Source of the DNA: Tupaia tana
Taxonomy: Eukaryota; Chordata; Mammalia; Scandentia; Tupaiidae
Length of the DNA stretch: 64,000 nt
Direction: 5' to 3'
NCBI GenBank assembly: GCA_026018925.1
Contig: JAKSZU010000013.1
Span: 1,178,001-1,242,000 of the forward strand
The translations under genes were made by a program, and so were the position numbers. Shown here in pieces: positions 40,531-54,850 of this stretch; position 1 is the first letter of the stretch; the number at the start of each line of letters is the position of its first letter. The notes under the pieces were generated by a model. That model saw only the letters and a program-made list of their open reading frames with translations, was not told where the DNA came from and did not search any database.

Positions 40531-41927
40531 GTTATCCCAGGAACAGACCCTGCGACCTGGATTGGAATGCAAGGGCTTAACCCGGGAGGGGAGTGGAGAG
40601 ATAGAGACGGGGTGATGGCCCAGCTGGGGTGCTTTAGTCCGTTCTGCTGCTCATAACAGAAAACAGCTGATTCTGGGTAATTTCTCAGAATAGAAGTTCA
40701 TTCAGTGCCCAGCGTGGAGGCCCAGGCCAGACCCCATCTGTGGGGCCTCTGGCTGCATCAGGATATGGCAGGGCGGGGATGCATGCGTCTGCCTCTGCTC
40801 TTCTCGTCCTCTCTCCTGATAAACCCACCGGGAGGCAGCTGGGGCCCTGCCCTAGTGGCCTTCACACTCAAGTCCTCCCACAGGCCCTCCTTCCCAGCAC
40901 GTGGTCAGATGAAGTGTTCACCCTCTCAGTCCGACACAACCGAATTGCAGCACGGGATTGGGTGGGGCATCCTGGCCATAGCACAGGGTGCAGTAAATTA
41001 TAGTGCCCCCAAGAGTCACCTCTCCCCAAACCAGAACATGGCCTTCTTTGGGGCTTGGGTCTCTGCCGACGTAATTAGCTCAGCTAACAGGAGGTCACGG
41101 TCACAACTGTTTAGGGAGGTGGTTGAGCTCAGTGTGGCCAGTGAGGGGCCCGAGACTGAAGGGCCAAAAGCTGGAGGTGATGGCTGCGGAGTCCATAACG
41201 CAGAAGGCGGCTGCCTTACAAGGCCGAAGTGAAGCGGAGGGGGCATCTGGGACAAGTCCACTCACCCAAACAGCAAGTAGCGAGAGGCCAGGGACCACCC
41301 CTCCTGGGTCCAGGTGCTCCTGAGGTGAGTGCACCAAGATGGGGTCGGTGAGGGGAATGCGAGGCCCAGGGAACTCAGGGGTACTCGGTCAAGTTCTCCA
41401 GCAGCGGAAAGGCGGTGCAGTGGTGCAGGCTCGGGGGCTTTCTATCTAGAACATGGAGGCAGGAACTGGGTGGTTGCCTTGCACACAGGGCAGGTGTGAT
41501 GAGCCGGGAACAGGACAGTGAGGGGGTGCCACGGCAGCACTGGTGTGAATGAGATTACGGTGGCCACTGGGTCAGCCTGGGCCGAAACTCAGCCTTGATG
41601 TTTATGAAAGGGGCAGACGGTGCAGAGACACTCGTGGGAAGATGGCCATAGGGCGACAGAGCAGAGATGGGGTGATGTCACAAACCAAGGGACGGCGAGG
41701 GTCTCTGGGAGCCACAGAAGCCAGGAAGAGTGTGGAAGGATTGCCCTCAAAGCTGGCAGTGGACATGGCCCTGCCAGCACCTTGGTCTTGGGCTCCCACC
41801 AGAACTGTGAACCAGGAAGTAGGATGCTGGTATAACAAATACCCAAAGATGTGGAAGTGGATCCAGGGTTGGGTGATGGGCAGAGGTCGGAAGAACTGCT
41901 AGGAGCTTGATAGAAAAGCCTGGCCCT
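40531..41927. other. Intergenic sequence, nothing certain
   Basis: No repeat or exon firmly recognised; parts may be old LTR internal sequence. Confidence 0.35.
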
Positions 41928-42299
41928 AGGGTTTGACTGTGTCCCCACGTTGGAAAGTAAATTGGCGTTGTAACAGTGCTGAGAGTCGGGACCTTCAGGC
42001 AGTGATTAGGTCAGAGGGTTTTGCTCTCATGGATGTACCAAGGCCACTGTCACAGGAGCGAGTTCCTCACAAAAGGAGGCATTCACTCTCTCTCTCTCCC
42101 TTTCCTCTGTTCTCCCTCTTTGCCTTCCCACCATGCATGGCCTCCACCACATGATAATAGCAAAAAGGCCCTTACCAGATCCTGGCTCCTGGATATTGGA
42201 CTTCCCAGCCTCCAGAACAGCGAGGCATACGTTTCTGTTGTTTATAAATTACCCAGTCTGTAGTGTTCTGTTATGGCAACCAAAAATGGGCTAAGACAA
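41928..42299 (+). mobile_element. MaLR-type solo LTR
   Basis: Starts tagggtttgactgtgtcccc and ends aaatgggctaagacaac; between them agtgattaggtcagagggtt, ggacttcccagcctccagaa and gttgtttataaattacccag in the order of MLT1/MST LTRs. Confidence 0.7.
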
Positions 42300-42677
42300 C
42301 TAGATTGCCTTGAAGCAATGGTTGTTAGATATATGGAATTTATTTAAGATGCTCCTTGGGAGGACTTAGTAAGAAAGGAGGGCTCTAGAGAACGCTTTTA
42401 TTGTCTTAGAGATAACAAATGTCATGGTTGCCATATGAATGCTGGTGGCAAAGAAGCACTGAAGGGGCTTCTAGTGAAGACTCAGAGGGGAAAGGAGCAT
42501 GTGATTGGACATTGGAGGAAACTGATCTTTGTTTAAAGGGCCAGAAAAAGTGCCTGAATTGTATTCCAGCGCTGGGCAGAAAACAGAACTTGAAAGCAGT
42601 GAGCTTGGACATTTAGCCAGGGAGATTCCCAAGCAAAGTGTAGATGTGACTTGTTTTCTCCTTGAAATATTTGCGAG

Positions 42678-42930
42678 GAGGACCAGTAGATGACATAGTG
42701 GTTACATAGTTGGACTCACATTGCTGACTGTGGTTCGAGTCCTGGACCCAGTGGCTTGAAACTCAAGCCGGGTGCATGTGTATGCATTCCCAACATCCAG
42801 AGAGGAGAACAGAGGAGAATGCACTGCAGTGTGGCCATCCCCCCTGGGGGGTGATTTCACACTTTCTGTCTTCTCTGTCTCTCTGGCAAGCACATGCACC
42901 CTATGGCAAAGATATCTCAAAAAAGAAAAG
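42678..42930 (+). mobile_element. tRNA-derived SINE, family A
   Basis: Forward copy: aggaccagtagatgacatag head, B box ggttcgagtcc, accctatggcaaagatatct end. Confidence 0.9.
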
Positions 42931-43235
42931 AAAGGCTTGAGAGAAAAGAGATAGATCGAGGAAAGAAATGTTAGGCAAACAGATACCAGTAGCTGGTGCT
43001 TTGTGGCGGCCCTGGTCTGGCTAGATGTGAACTTGGAAATTCACTGGTGAAAGTGGTCTGAAACGAACACCAAAGGTGCTGCTGGACTGCACTTTGAGGT
43101 CTAGGTGTGGCCTGGGACCCCTCCACCATCTCGGGAACCTAGGAGCAAACGCGGAGTTATCCAGGAACGATCTGGAGGAGTGTCTCAGCAGATGGCATGG
43201 GCCCCTGTGACGCGTACAGGAGACCAGCACAGCTC

Positions 43236-43502
43236 CTTTTTCAGGGAGAGGTATTTGCCTTAGGGTGTGTGTGCTCGCCGGAGAGACAGAGAAGCGAGAC
43301 AGTGAGAGGGGAAGTGAGAACTCACCTCCCAGGGTGGGTGGCCACACTGCAATCCTTTCTCCTCCATTCCCCTCTCGGAATTTTGGGCATGTGTGCACGC
43401 AGACGTGCCCAGTGTGTTTTCAAGCCCTCAGGTCCAGGACTTGAACTGCACTCAGCCATGTAGGAGTCTAACAACATAACCACTATGTCATCTGCTGGCC
43501 CA
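43236..43502 (-). mobile_element. tRNA-derived SINE, family A
   Basis: Reverse copy: agggagaggtatttgcctta start, tgtcatctgctggccc end. Confidence 0.85.
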
Positions 43503-43944
43503 GCCTCTAAGAACGTTACAACAGCAGACACCCTGCCAGCCTGGAATGAAAGGCCGACCATGGATGCAGAGGCAGCCAGAGAAGGTGGGCTGCAGCAGCC
43601 ACGTGGTCCCAGAGCGCAGGGCCCCCACCACAGCCCCCGAGGACAGAGGACTGAGCCACAGGGGATTACTTTCAGATCACAAAATCGAACACGATTTCCT
43701 CTTTCAGACTTACTTTGGACTGAACGACCTTTTTATTTCTTCTGCTCTTTGTTCTTCCAGAATAAGTTAAAACTTTGGGGATGTTGACATAAGTTGAATG
43801 CATTTTGACAGGGTTGGAGTTAGAGGGTAGTGGGTCAGAGACCGTCCCCCCGAACATTCCTGTTGACCTGGAACATCAGAATTTGCCGTTGCAGCCTTAT
43901 CTGGAAGCAGGTCTTTATGGGTAGTTAAGAACAGGTCATGTTAG

Positions 43945-44165
43945 GGCTAGTCCTGTAACTTAGTGGTTAAAGGAGACGAATTGCACATGTCCAACTGTAG
44001 TTCAAATCCTGGCCCAGGCGGCTTGAAAAACATGCAGGTCCATGTGTGTGCATGCCCCAAATCCTGACAGGTGGAGAAATGGAAGAGAATGGATGACAGC
44101 GTGACCACACCCCACAGCGGGTGTTTCCTCTCTCTCAAGCACCCAGACCCACTGGCAATAAAAAC
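43945..44165 (+). mobile_element. Family A SINE, old
   Basis: Forward copy: agggctagtcctgtaactta head, gtagttcaaatcctggccca B-box region, gcatgccccaaatcctgaca body. Confidence 0.75.
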
Positions 44166-44637
44166 AATCAAGAAGAGGTCATGCTAGATCAGAACTGCGT
44201 CCGCATAAGATGCAGAGACACACAGGGAGGGGCAGAGGAGAGACTGGAGTGGCAGTTGCAGCCCAGGGCGTGCCAGGTCCTGCTCTGTTGTCTGAAGGCC
44301 TGGATCCATGGTCTGCCGTAGCAGCGCCTGGACGCTAACCCACAGGGTGTGCAGTCCAGCGACTGAGGCCTGGAGGTGCCCGGAGCGGACTGCAGTGGAC
44401 TCAGGAGGCAACTGCCCCCGCAGACACCCGGGAACACACCGGCAGTGAGGCAGACTTGGATTTCTGGACTTGCTGCAATGGCTGAGCACACACATGGAGG
44501 AGCCCAGGGCACCTCAGTAAGAGGGGCCAGGGAGGACTTGCGACAGGACTGGGCTGTGGAGGTGATGCTAAGGGGAGTTCACAGAAGTGGGGCCAGATCA
44601 GATGTCATTAGGAAGTGGAAATAATGACGTGCTTGAG

Positions 44638-44815
44638 TAGAGATCACCCCCCTGGGGGATGGCCACACTACAATGCCTTCTCCTCCACTCTCCTCTCAGG
44701 ACTTGGAGCACACAGGCACACACACCATTACATTTGTCAAGCTGCTAGGCCTGGGTCTTGAACCATGCAGTCCGCCATGGGTGATCCAGTGCCTTAATCA
44801 CCATGCCCCTGGCTG
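44638..44815 (-). mobile_element. Family A SINE, truncated
   Basis: Begins in the middle (gatcacccccctgggggatg) and ends caccatgcccctggctg; the tail side is missing. Confidence 0.8.
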
Positions 44816-47759
44816 AACCATGCCTGAGTATCTTAATCAGTTGAGGAGTGAAGCGAGGCTAACTGGTGATAAAGCAGCAATCCACTCGTGAGACTCGGGA
44901 CAGAGGGGATGTGGCTGCTGTTGTCTGCCCAGTGTCTGATTTTTTGGGGGTCAAGAAAAGACAATGACGTGGCTCGTTGACGTCCTGCCAGATTGCTGAC
45001 GTTCAACAGGGGCTGTGACCGCCAGGCCAGTCTGCCTTCTGCTGCAGAGGGGTCTCCTCAGTATCGCCCTCCCTGAGGGGTGAGGGAGCCGGGCATGACC
45101 TACCTGCCCTGGGGCATTCACTCTGCGGCACCTGTGGCCTGCCCTGCGTGGGCTTTGGAGCCTCAGGCCTGTGATAAATGATGCAGGTTGTACTGACGTT
45201 GGATACGCTGACATCAACGGATCACAGAAGGCTACCGCCGAGAGGGAGAATCTGGTCCTCACGGATTCCCACAAACAGGAGGCCCCAGGAAAGGGACACA
45301 CCAGTCAGCCAGGAGCAGCGGGAGTCTGGGAGCTGCAGGAGCCTATTCTGCGCTCTCCTGGGGAGGAGCGGTGAGCTGGCTTGGAACTGGCTAGCTGAGT
45401 ACTCCTGTGGCCCGCGTACAGGGCTCTCCCCGCTGGCTGGCCCTGGCCCTGGACTGATTCGAGCAGGCGGGTCGTGGCATAGGGTGTGCGAGCCCTGGAG
45501 ATGTGATCTGTCTGCTGGGGTGTGGGTGGGGTGATGACCCACAGCTGGGAATCCTCCCTGGGGGGTGCACGGAGCAGAGTGCCGAAGCCCTAGCAGAGCC
45601 TCATGGTGGAACAGGGCAGGAACTGAGGGGACAGGCTGAGGGCACCACCGAAGTTAGGGCTGGAGGGATGGTGGGTCTCGATGGCCTCACTGAGGGCTGA
45701 GGACCTTGCTTCTGGGCCCTGTGGCTTTGAGAGTTTGCTGCGGCTGGACTCAGGGAGCAGAGAGCAGCCCTGGTCCACGTGTGGAAAGCAGATAGGATAG
45801 TCAGGAGGGAAGGAGACAGCTTCGGCCCTAGGGAGGGGGTGAGGGGGGCCTGTCAGCATAAGGGGCTCTTCGAGTCTGACCTCCAGAGGCGGTGGCTATT
45901 AACAAAGGGAGAGTGGCCAGTGCTGCCTGAGAGCCCTCAGTCCCGTGGAGGTGCAGGGACATGGTCCCTGCCGGGGCGTGCTACACTCAGCTTTGGGCCA
46001 GCCACCGCACAATGGGCCTGGTGTGTGGGTAGGTACGCTGGGCTGTGCCGGCCCTCTCTGTGGGCCTGAGGCCTCCAAATTTTCACAAAAGCACTATATG
46101 GGATAGCTTGGCCTCCCCGGGGCTCCATGGCTCTCAGGGGAGTGGGGAGGGTGGTTTTAGGGAGGCTCAGGACCTCGGCGGAGGAAGATGAGACAGGGGT
46201 ACAGAGAGACTCCATGTGGACACATGAACTTGGGCCGTCCCTGGCTGACCCAGGCCTCAAAGGGTCGCACGAAAACCTGTGTGCAACATCGTCAGGATGT
46301 CCTCAAGGTCGGTGACTCGAGAGAGAATCTCGTCCTGGCTGAGGGGCCGTGCCGCCTACCCAGACGGTGCAGCTAAGCACAGCTGGCGTGTTCTGTGTTT
46401 CATGTTCTGGAACACAGATGAGCACCAGAAACACGCACATGGCTGCAGCCCCACCCGGCAGCCACCCCACACCGGGCATGGGCGTGCTCCAGCCCTGCCC
46501 GCATCCTTGTCTGTATGTGGCCGCGGGCGCGTTTTACCAAAATCGATGGGGTCACTCACCCTTCGGGTCTCGGCCTGACCTTGGACTTGGATCTGGAGCG
46601 CTGCTGTGCCAGGTACTCGGCAGGTGCTGGAGAGGTTGGGAGCGGCCTGGCTAGCCATCGGGGTAACTGGTGGACCTCCCTCCCACTGAAAGGCGAGTCT
46701 TTCTCCACTCCGAATCTGAGCTCCAGGCTGAGAAAGGAGATGACAGAGGGGCGCGCTGGGCCGAGGCCTGCTCCGGGAAGCCAGCTGCTATGTGGAAGCT
46801 CGGGAGCCCTGTGGGGAGAGGTCCGTGGTCGGCATCGCCTTCTCAGCCCTGTGAGGGCCATCTTGGAATGGAGCCTCAGCTGCAACCGCACCTCCCCACA
46901 GGCAGAGACAGAGCTGGCCCTGCCTAAACGTCAACGAGTGACGAGTGACAGTGGGGCGGGGGTCCGTCTATTCCAGGAAACGTCTGCAGTCATGCAGCAG
47001 ACACTGGAGCTCCGGCACGCTGGGGCCCCTCTGCCTGGCTCCAGCATTTGGTCCACGGGTGGCCAGTGGGGACTGGTCTAGGGTAATCTGCCCCAGAAAG
47101 ATGGGGTAGGATGCTGGGAGACCTGCTTGCACTGCCTTTGACTGTGAGCCACACGGGCTTTGCTCAGAGTCCTGAAGATACCGCAACCCCCTACCCTGCC
47201 CTAGCCCTCTGACCTGCCATCGCCCTCCTCCTGCCTCTCCTCCTGCTCCTCCACGGCCTCCTGCCCTGCATCGCCCTGCATGCACAGCTCCTGGCTCTGC
47301 CACAGCCCCTGCTGCCCCCTAGCCCTCTGCCTGCTGTGGTGGTATGTGGCCCAGGGAAGCATGCTGCCCGGTGCACAGAGGGACAGAGCCTGCTGGGCCC
47401 AGCCGACCCCAGCCAGGCAGCTAGGAGGGGCCTAGCTCCTTTCCTGTTGGCGAGGGTCAAGCTGGCTTTTTCCCCGTGCAAACCAGCTGAGGCAGCCACT
47501 GGCAAACGCTGTGAGGCACACCAGCCTGAACCTCCATTTTGCATCGGTAGAATGGGGACAGTGGGGTGACAATGGGACAGGTGGCGCTGTTGGATCAGGC
47601 TGCGTGAGTGGTGAGCACAGGCCTGGTCTACGGGGAGCCCTCCCCACTGCCCGCCTTTCTCCAGGGATGTTGGAGATGCTCCGCCTCCTACAGGGCTCCG
47701 CGTGCTCCCAGGCAGGACTTCCCATACTCTCTGGGCTTGGAACAGGTCCTAAGGCCAGA
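44816..47759. other. Intergenic sequence, no gene recognised
   Basis: GC-rich unique sequence on both strands; no splice-flanked similarity to known proteins. Confidence 0.4.
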
Positions 47760-50645
47760 CACCACAGAAGGAGCCCAGAGTCAGGGCCCAGGTGACACCC
47801 CGGACACCACAGAAGGAGCCCAGAGTCAGGGTCCAGGTGACACACCCAGGTCCCACAGACAGAACCCAGAGTCAGGGCCCAGTGACACACCCAGGTCCCA
47901 CAGACAGAGTCAGGACAGTCAGGGCCCAGGTGACACACCCAGGTCCCACAGACAGAGTCAGGACAGTCGTGCCCAGTGACACACCCAGGTCCCACAGACA
48001 GAGCCTAGACAGTCAGTGCCCAGGTGACACACCCAGGTCCCACAGACAGAACCTGGACAGTCAGTGCCCAAGTGACACACCCAGAGAGGTCAGGACCCAG
48101 GTGACACACCCAGGTCCCACAGACAGAGCCTGGACAATCAGGACCCAGGTGACACACCCAGGTTTCACACAGAGTCAGGGCAATCAGGACACGGGAGACA
48201 CACCCAGGTCCCACAGACAGAGTCAGGAAAGTTAGGAGCCAGGTGACACACCCCTGTTCCACAGGAAGTGTTAGGACAGTCAGTGCCCAGTGACACACCA
48301 GGTCCCACAGACAGAGCCTAGACAGTCAGTGCCCAAGTGCCATACCAGGTCCCACAGGCAGAGCTGGGACAGTCAGTGCCCAGTGACACACCCAGAGATG
48401 TCAGGACACAGGTGACACACCCAGGTCCCACAGGCAGAGCCTGGACAGTCAGTGCCCAGTGACACACCCAGGTCCCACAGACAGAGCCTGGACAGTCAGT
48501 GCCCAGTGACACACCCAGGTCCCACAGGCAGAGTCTGGACAGTCAGGACCCAAGTGACACACCCAGGTCCCACAGGCAGAGCCTGGACAGTCAGTGCCCA
48601 GTGACACACCCAGGTCCCACAGACAGAGCCTGGACAGTCAGTGCCCAGTGACACACCCAGGTCCCACAGGCAGAGTCTGGACAGTCAGGACCCAAGTGAC
48701 ACACCCAGGTCCCACAGGCAGAGCCTGGACAGTCAGTGCCCAGTGACACACCCAGGTCCCACAGACAGAGTCTGGACAGTCAGGATCCAAGTGACACACC
48801 CAGGTCCCATAGGCAGAGCCTGGACAGTCAGTGCCCAGTGACACACCAGATCCCAAAGACAGAGCCTGGACAGTCAGTGCCCAAGTGACACACCCAGGTC
48901 CCACAAGCAGAGCTGGACAGTCAGTGCCCAGTGACACACCAGATCCCACAGACAGAGCCTGGACAGTCAGTGCCCAAGTGACACACCCAGGTCCCACAGA
49001 CAGAGCCTGGACAGTCAGTGCCCAGTGACACACCAGGTCCCACAGGCAGAGCTGGACAATCAGTGCCCAGTGACACACCAGGTCCCACAGGTAGAGCCTG
49101 GACAGTCAGTGCCCAGTGACACACCCAGGTCCCACAAGCAGAGCCTGGACAGTCAGTGCCCAGTGACACACCCAGGTCCCACAGGCAGAGCTGGACAGTC
49201 AGTGCCCAGTGACACACCCAGGTCCCACAGACAGAGCCTGGACAGTCAGTGCCCAGTGACACACCCAGGTCCCACAGACAGAGCCTGGACAGTCAGTGCC
49301 CAGTGACACACCCAGGTCCCACAGACAGAGTCTGGACAGTCAGTGCCCAGTGACACACCCAGGTCCCACAGGCAGAGCCTGGACAGTCAGTGCCCAGTGA
49401 CACACCCAGGTCCCACAGGCAGAGCCTGAACAGTCAGTGCCCAGGTGACACACCCAGGTCCCACAGACAGAGCCTGGACAGTCAGTGCCCAGTGACACAC
49501 CCAGGTCCCACAGACAGAGCCTGGACAGTCAGGACCAAAGTGACACACCCAGGTCCCACAGGCAGAGTCTGGACAGTCAGTGCCCAGTGACACACCAGAT
49601 CCCACAGACAGAGCCTGGACAGTCAGTGCCCAGTGACACACCAGATCCCACAGACAGAGCCTGGACAGTCAGTGCCCAGTGACACACCAGATCCCACAGA
49701 CAGAGCCTGGACAGTCAGTGCCCAAGTGACACACCAGGTCCCACAGACAGAGCCTGGACAGTCAGTGCCCAAGTGACACACCCAGGTCCCACAAGCAGAG
49801 CTGGACAGTCAGTGCCCAGTGACACACCAGATCCCACAGACAGAGCCTGGACAGTCAGTGCCCAAGTGACACACCCAGGTCCCACAGACAGAGCCTGGAC
49901 AGTCAGTGCCCAGTGACACACCAGGTCCCACAGGCAGAGCTGGACAATCAGTGCCCAGTGACACACCAGGTCCCACAGGTAGAGCCTGGACAGTCAGTGC
50001 CCAGTGACACACCCAGGTCCCACAAGCAGAGCCTGGACAGTCAGTGCCCAGTGACACACCCAGGTCCCACAGGCAGAGCTGGACAGTCAGTGCCTAGTGA
50101 CACACCCAGGTCCCACAGACAGAGCCTGGACAGTCAGTGCCCAGTGACACACCCAGGTCCCACAGACAGAGCCTGGACAGTCAGTGCCCAGTGACACACC
50201 AGGTCCCACAGGTAGAGCCTGGACAGTCAGTGCCCAGTGACACACCCAGGTCCCACAAGCAGAGCCTGGACAGTCAGTGCCCAGTGACACACCCAGGTCC
50301 CACAGGCAGAGCTGGACAGTCAGTGCCTAGTGACACACCCAGGTCCCACAGACAGAGCCTGGACAGTCAGTGCCCAGTGACACACCCAGGTCCCACAGAC
50401 AGAGCCTGGACAGTCAGTGCCCAGTGACACACCCAGGTCCCACAGACAGAGCCTGGACAGTCAGTGCCCAGTGACACACCAGGTCTCACAGACAGAGCCT
50501 GGACAGTCAGTGCCCAGTGACACACCCAGGTCCCACAGGCAGAGCCTGGACAGTCAGTGCCCAAGTGACACACCCAGGTCCCACAGGCAGAGTCTGGACA
50601 GTCAGTGCCCAGTGACACACCAGGTCCCACAGGCAGAGCCTGGAC
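47760..50645. repeat. 2.9-kb minisatellite, 47-bp unit
   Basis: About 60 copies of a 47-base unit (gtgacacacccaggtcccac, agacagagcctggacagtca, gtgccca). The left 500 bases are diverged and variable in length; the rest is homogeneous. Variants carry agatccc, agctggac and caagcag. A block at 49025-49306 recurs at 49913-50194 (shift 888 bases), and a further shift of 233 bases repeats the ggtagagcc variant (49978 and 50211). Confidence 0.96.
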
Positions 50646-51381
50646 AGACGGGCCGTGGAGGTTGGACTGTGGGCAGCGGATCTGGGATGAACTACGTGGC
50701 TAGGAGCTGACCCCGTCAGGCTTCAGTCTCCCGTCTGTAAAACGTGAGCTCTCATAGCAGTTTCGAGGCTGGACCTTCTGTCTCCAGTCAGATGCACCTC
50801 GCCCAGCCTTGCAGGTTGTCAAGAGGCTGCCTGGGACCATCCTGCAGGAGGCCAGCAATGCCCTCCCTGAGGTGCGAGTCAGACCCTGAGCTTGGCCTTC
50901 CCAGCCATGAGTGGGCCTGCTGCCACCTGCCTGGACCCTGCCCTTCCCACCGAGGCCGTCAGGACCATCTGCTTCAAATCCTGGGCAGGGAGAGGTGGGG
51001 AAGGAGAGCAGAGCCCCACGAGTGCTGGGGGCTTACCCACGGTCAGCAGAGGCGGGCGGGCTGGTGCGGAGGCAGGTGTGAAGCGTGCCCAGGGCTGAGA
51101 GGGCTGGGTGGCTGCCCAAGAGACTCTAGAGCACTAAGTCCGATTGCTCTTGAATCACCTGTGCTTACCTATGCCTGGCTGGGCTCCCCATCTGCCTCCT
51201 TTGTTCTTCTATGAAGGGGGCAAGGCGCCCGTCTAATTTGAGGGCACTGGCAGGATGGGCGGTATGCATGGCCAGCTCCAAACAGCCTGGCAGAAAACAC
51301 TTCAGGGAAAATTCTTTTGTCCCCAAATAGCCCGCTCATTCGAGCTTCAAGCTCAGGTTACCTCAAAAAAATTGCTTTTAA
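50646..51381. other. Intergenic sequence, no gene recognised
   Basis: Unique GC-rich sequence; contains an mRNA-like look but no supported exon. Confidence 0.4.
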
Positions 51382-51522
51382 TGGGGCTGGTAGGTAGTGT
51401 GCTGGTTATGGGCATTGGACTCCCACATGCTTGACCACAGTTCAAGTCCTGGACCTGGCGGCTGTCTTTCTCTCTCTCTCACTCTGTCCCTTGCTGGTTA
51501 AATAAAAATAAATAAATAAAGG
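51382..51522 (+). mobile_element. Short SINE, family C
   Basis: Head ggggctggtaggtagtgtgc, B box agttcaagtcctgg, CT run (51463-51485), tail aaataaaaataaataaataa. Confidence 0.85.
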
Positions 51523-52804
51523 TTAAAGAATTGCTTTTATTTTTAAAAGGTAATAAGTTTTAAACAGAGAGAGGAAGCCCCTGAAGCTAATGCTTCCCTG
51601 ACTTCTCATTTTGCAATGGAACTTTCTGGACTTGGTCCACTGAGAGGGGTGTTCAGGATGAAGGCCTCATTTTCCTGTCAAGTAGAAACTAAAGTCAAAA
51701 ATAAAGAACGAAAAGCATGTTACCTTTCTATAGTTGTCACCCAAGTCGAGCACCTTGCTGCCACCAGCCGGCTCTCACACGGATCTCCTCCCAGGGCACC
51801 TGACAGGCCAATCAGGGGCATTGCTTCCTGGAGGAGGCAACGCTTCAGCTCAGCCTTGCGGGAAGAAAGACCCCCTAGAAATCTGTGGGGCACGCGACCC
51901 CCATTCACAGAGCAGAACACTGAAACCCAGGGCTTGCAGCCCTCTGCCTGCTCCCAGAGTCCTTCCCCGCCAGTTCAGCCACAGCACGTTCGCTGAGACT
52001 GCACTGCGTACTTCCGGGCGCAAACCGCAACACAGCAGCTGGGCCCGGGGCCTGAAGGGAGTCTGCCTGTCGTGCTCTGTTCTCCTCTCCTGCACCGGCA
52101 CCTGCTCACTCCTCCCAGGCTCCCCGCCCCCACCAGGGCAGCCGCATCTGCTGTCTGCTTCACAGACACAGGCTGGGCTGGCCTTGAGGACAGGCAGCAC
52201 AGCGCAGTTCTGCCCAGGCAAGGCATGAGAGAGGGCTCCCTGGAGGAAGTGGCTGAAGTCAGGAGGGTGAGGAGGCAAGCCCAGGCATTCTTCCCAGTCT
52301 GGGAACCTGGACAGCTGGGAGAGTCCCCGGGTTGGGCCAAGCCCAGAGGGTGGCAGGGCTGTTTCCATCTCCAGATGAGAACATGAGGCTCCTACCCCAG
52401 CAGGGAGGGAGGCCTGTCAACAACCAAGGCCCCCATGGTCCCTGTGGGCCGGCACCTTCCCCTCCATAGGCCTCAGCTTCCCGCCCTGCCTGTGGTCAGG
52501 AGCATCCATTCCAAGAGGCCTGGAACAGGCAGGCGGGCGGCCTGGATCCAGGCCAGACGGCCACAACTCCTTGTCCAGTTTCCTCGAGGTCCTTCTGGAG
52601 ATGGCTCTGGCTGCAACTGGGTATTCTGAGGCACAACAGGACATACAGTCCCCACAGGAGGTGACAGCAGCCCACAGGCCATGCCTAGTTCCCTGACAGT
52701 GTAAGCGGAGGCCCCGCCTGCGTGCCTGAATATTCAGAACCCTGGGCCAACTGATGGCTGCTTAGGAAAACACGCTCTGTCCTCCCCACCCGCCTCGGAG
52801 GGGC
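51523..52804. other. Intergenic sequence, no gene recognised
   Basis: No repeat or exon recognised. Confidence 0.4.
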
Positions 52805-53160
52805 TGGGCTGTGCCCCGAGATCCTGATGTTGAGGTCCTGACCGGCAGTCCTCTGAAGGTAGCCTGATTTGGAGGCGTGGCCTTTGCAGATGTCATGGAG
52901 TTAAGATAAGGATGTTAGGGCGGCCCTGACCCACCACGACCGACCGGCATGCCTAGAAGAGGTCATTGTGCAGAGAGGCATGGGTAATGTGGTGTGGAGC
53001 TCGGGGTTAGGTTTCCACGGGGCAATGGACCACTGGACCCCGGGAGCTGCCGGGGGAGCACAGCCCTGCTGATAACCTGATCTCAGACCTCGGGTGCCCT
53101 GAACTGTGACACGGTGTATGCCCTCCAGGCTGAGTACCCAGGCTGCGGTACCAGTTAGGA
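52805..53160 (+). mobile_element. MaLR-type LTR
   Basis: gatcctgatgttgaggtcct, agcctgatttggaggcgtgg, ttgcagatgtcatggagtta and cctgatctcagacctcgggt follow an MLT1-type LTR. Diverged. Confidence 0.6.

Positions 53161-54850
<1,690 letters not shown>

Noticed and set aside
47760..50645. Regularly spaced repeats that might suggest a CRISPR array, and repeated open frames
   Set aside because: Units are directly adjacent without unique spacers, in a mammalian intergenic region. The 47-base unit is not a multiple of three, so frames are not kept.
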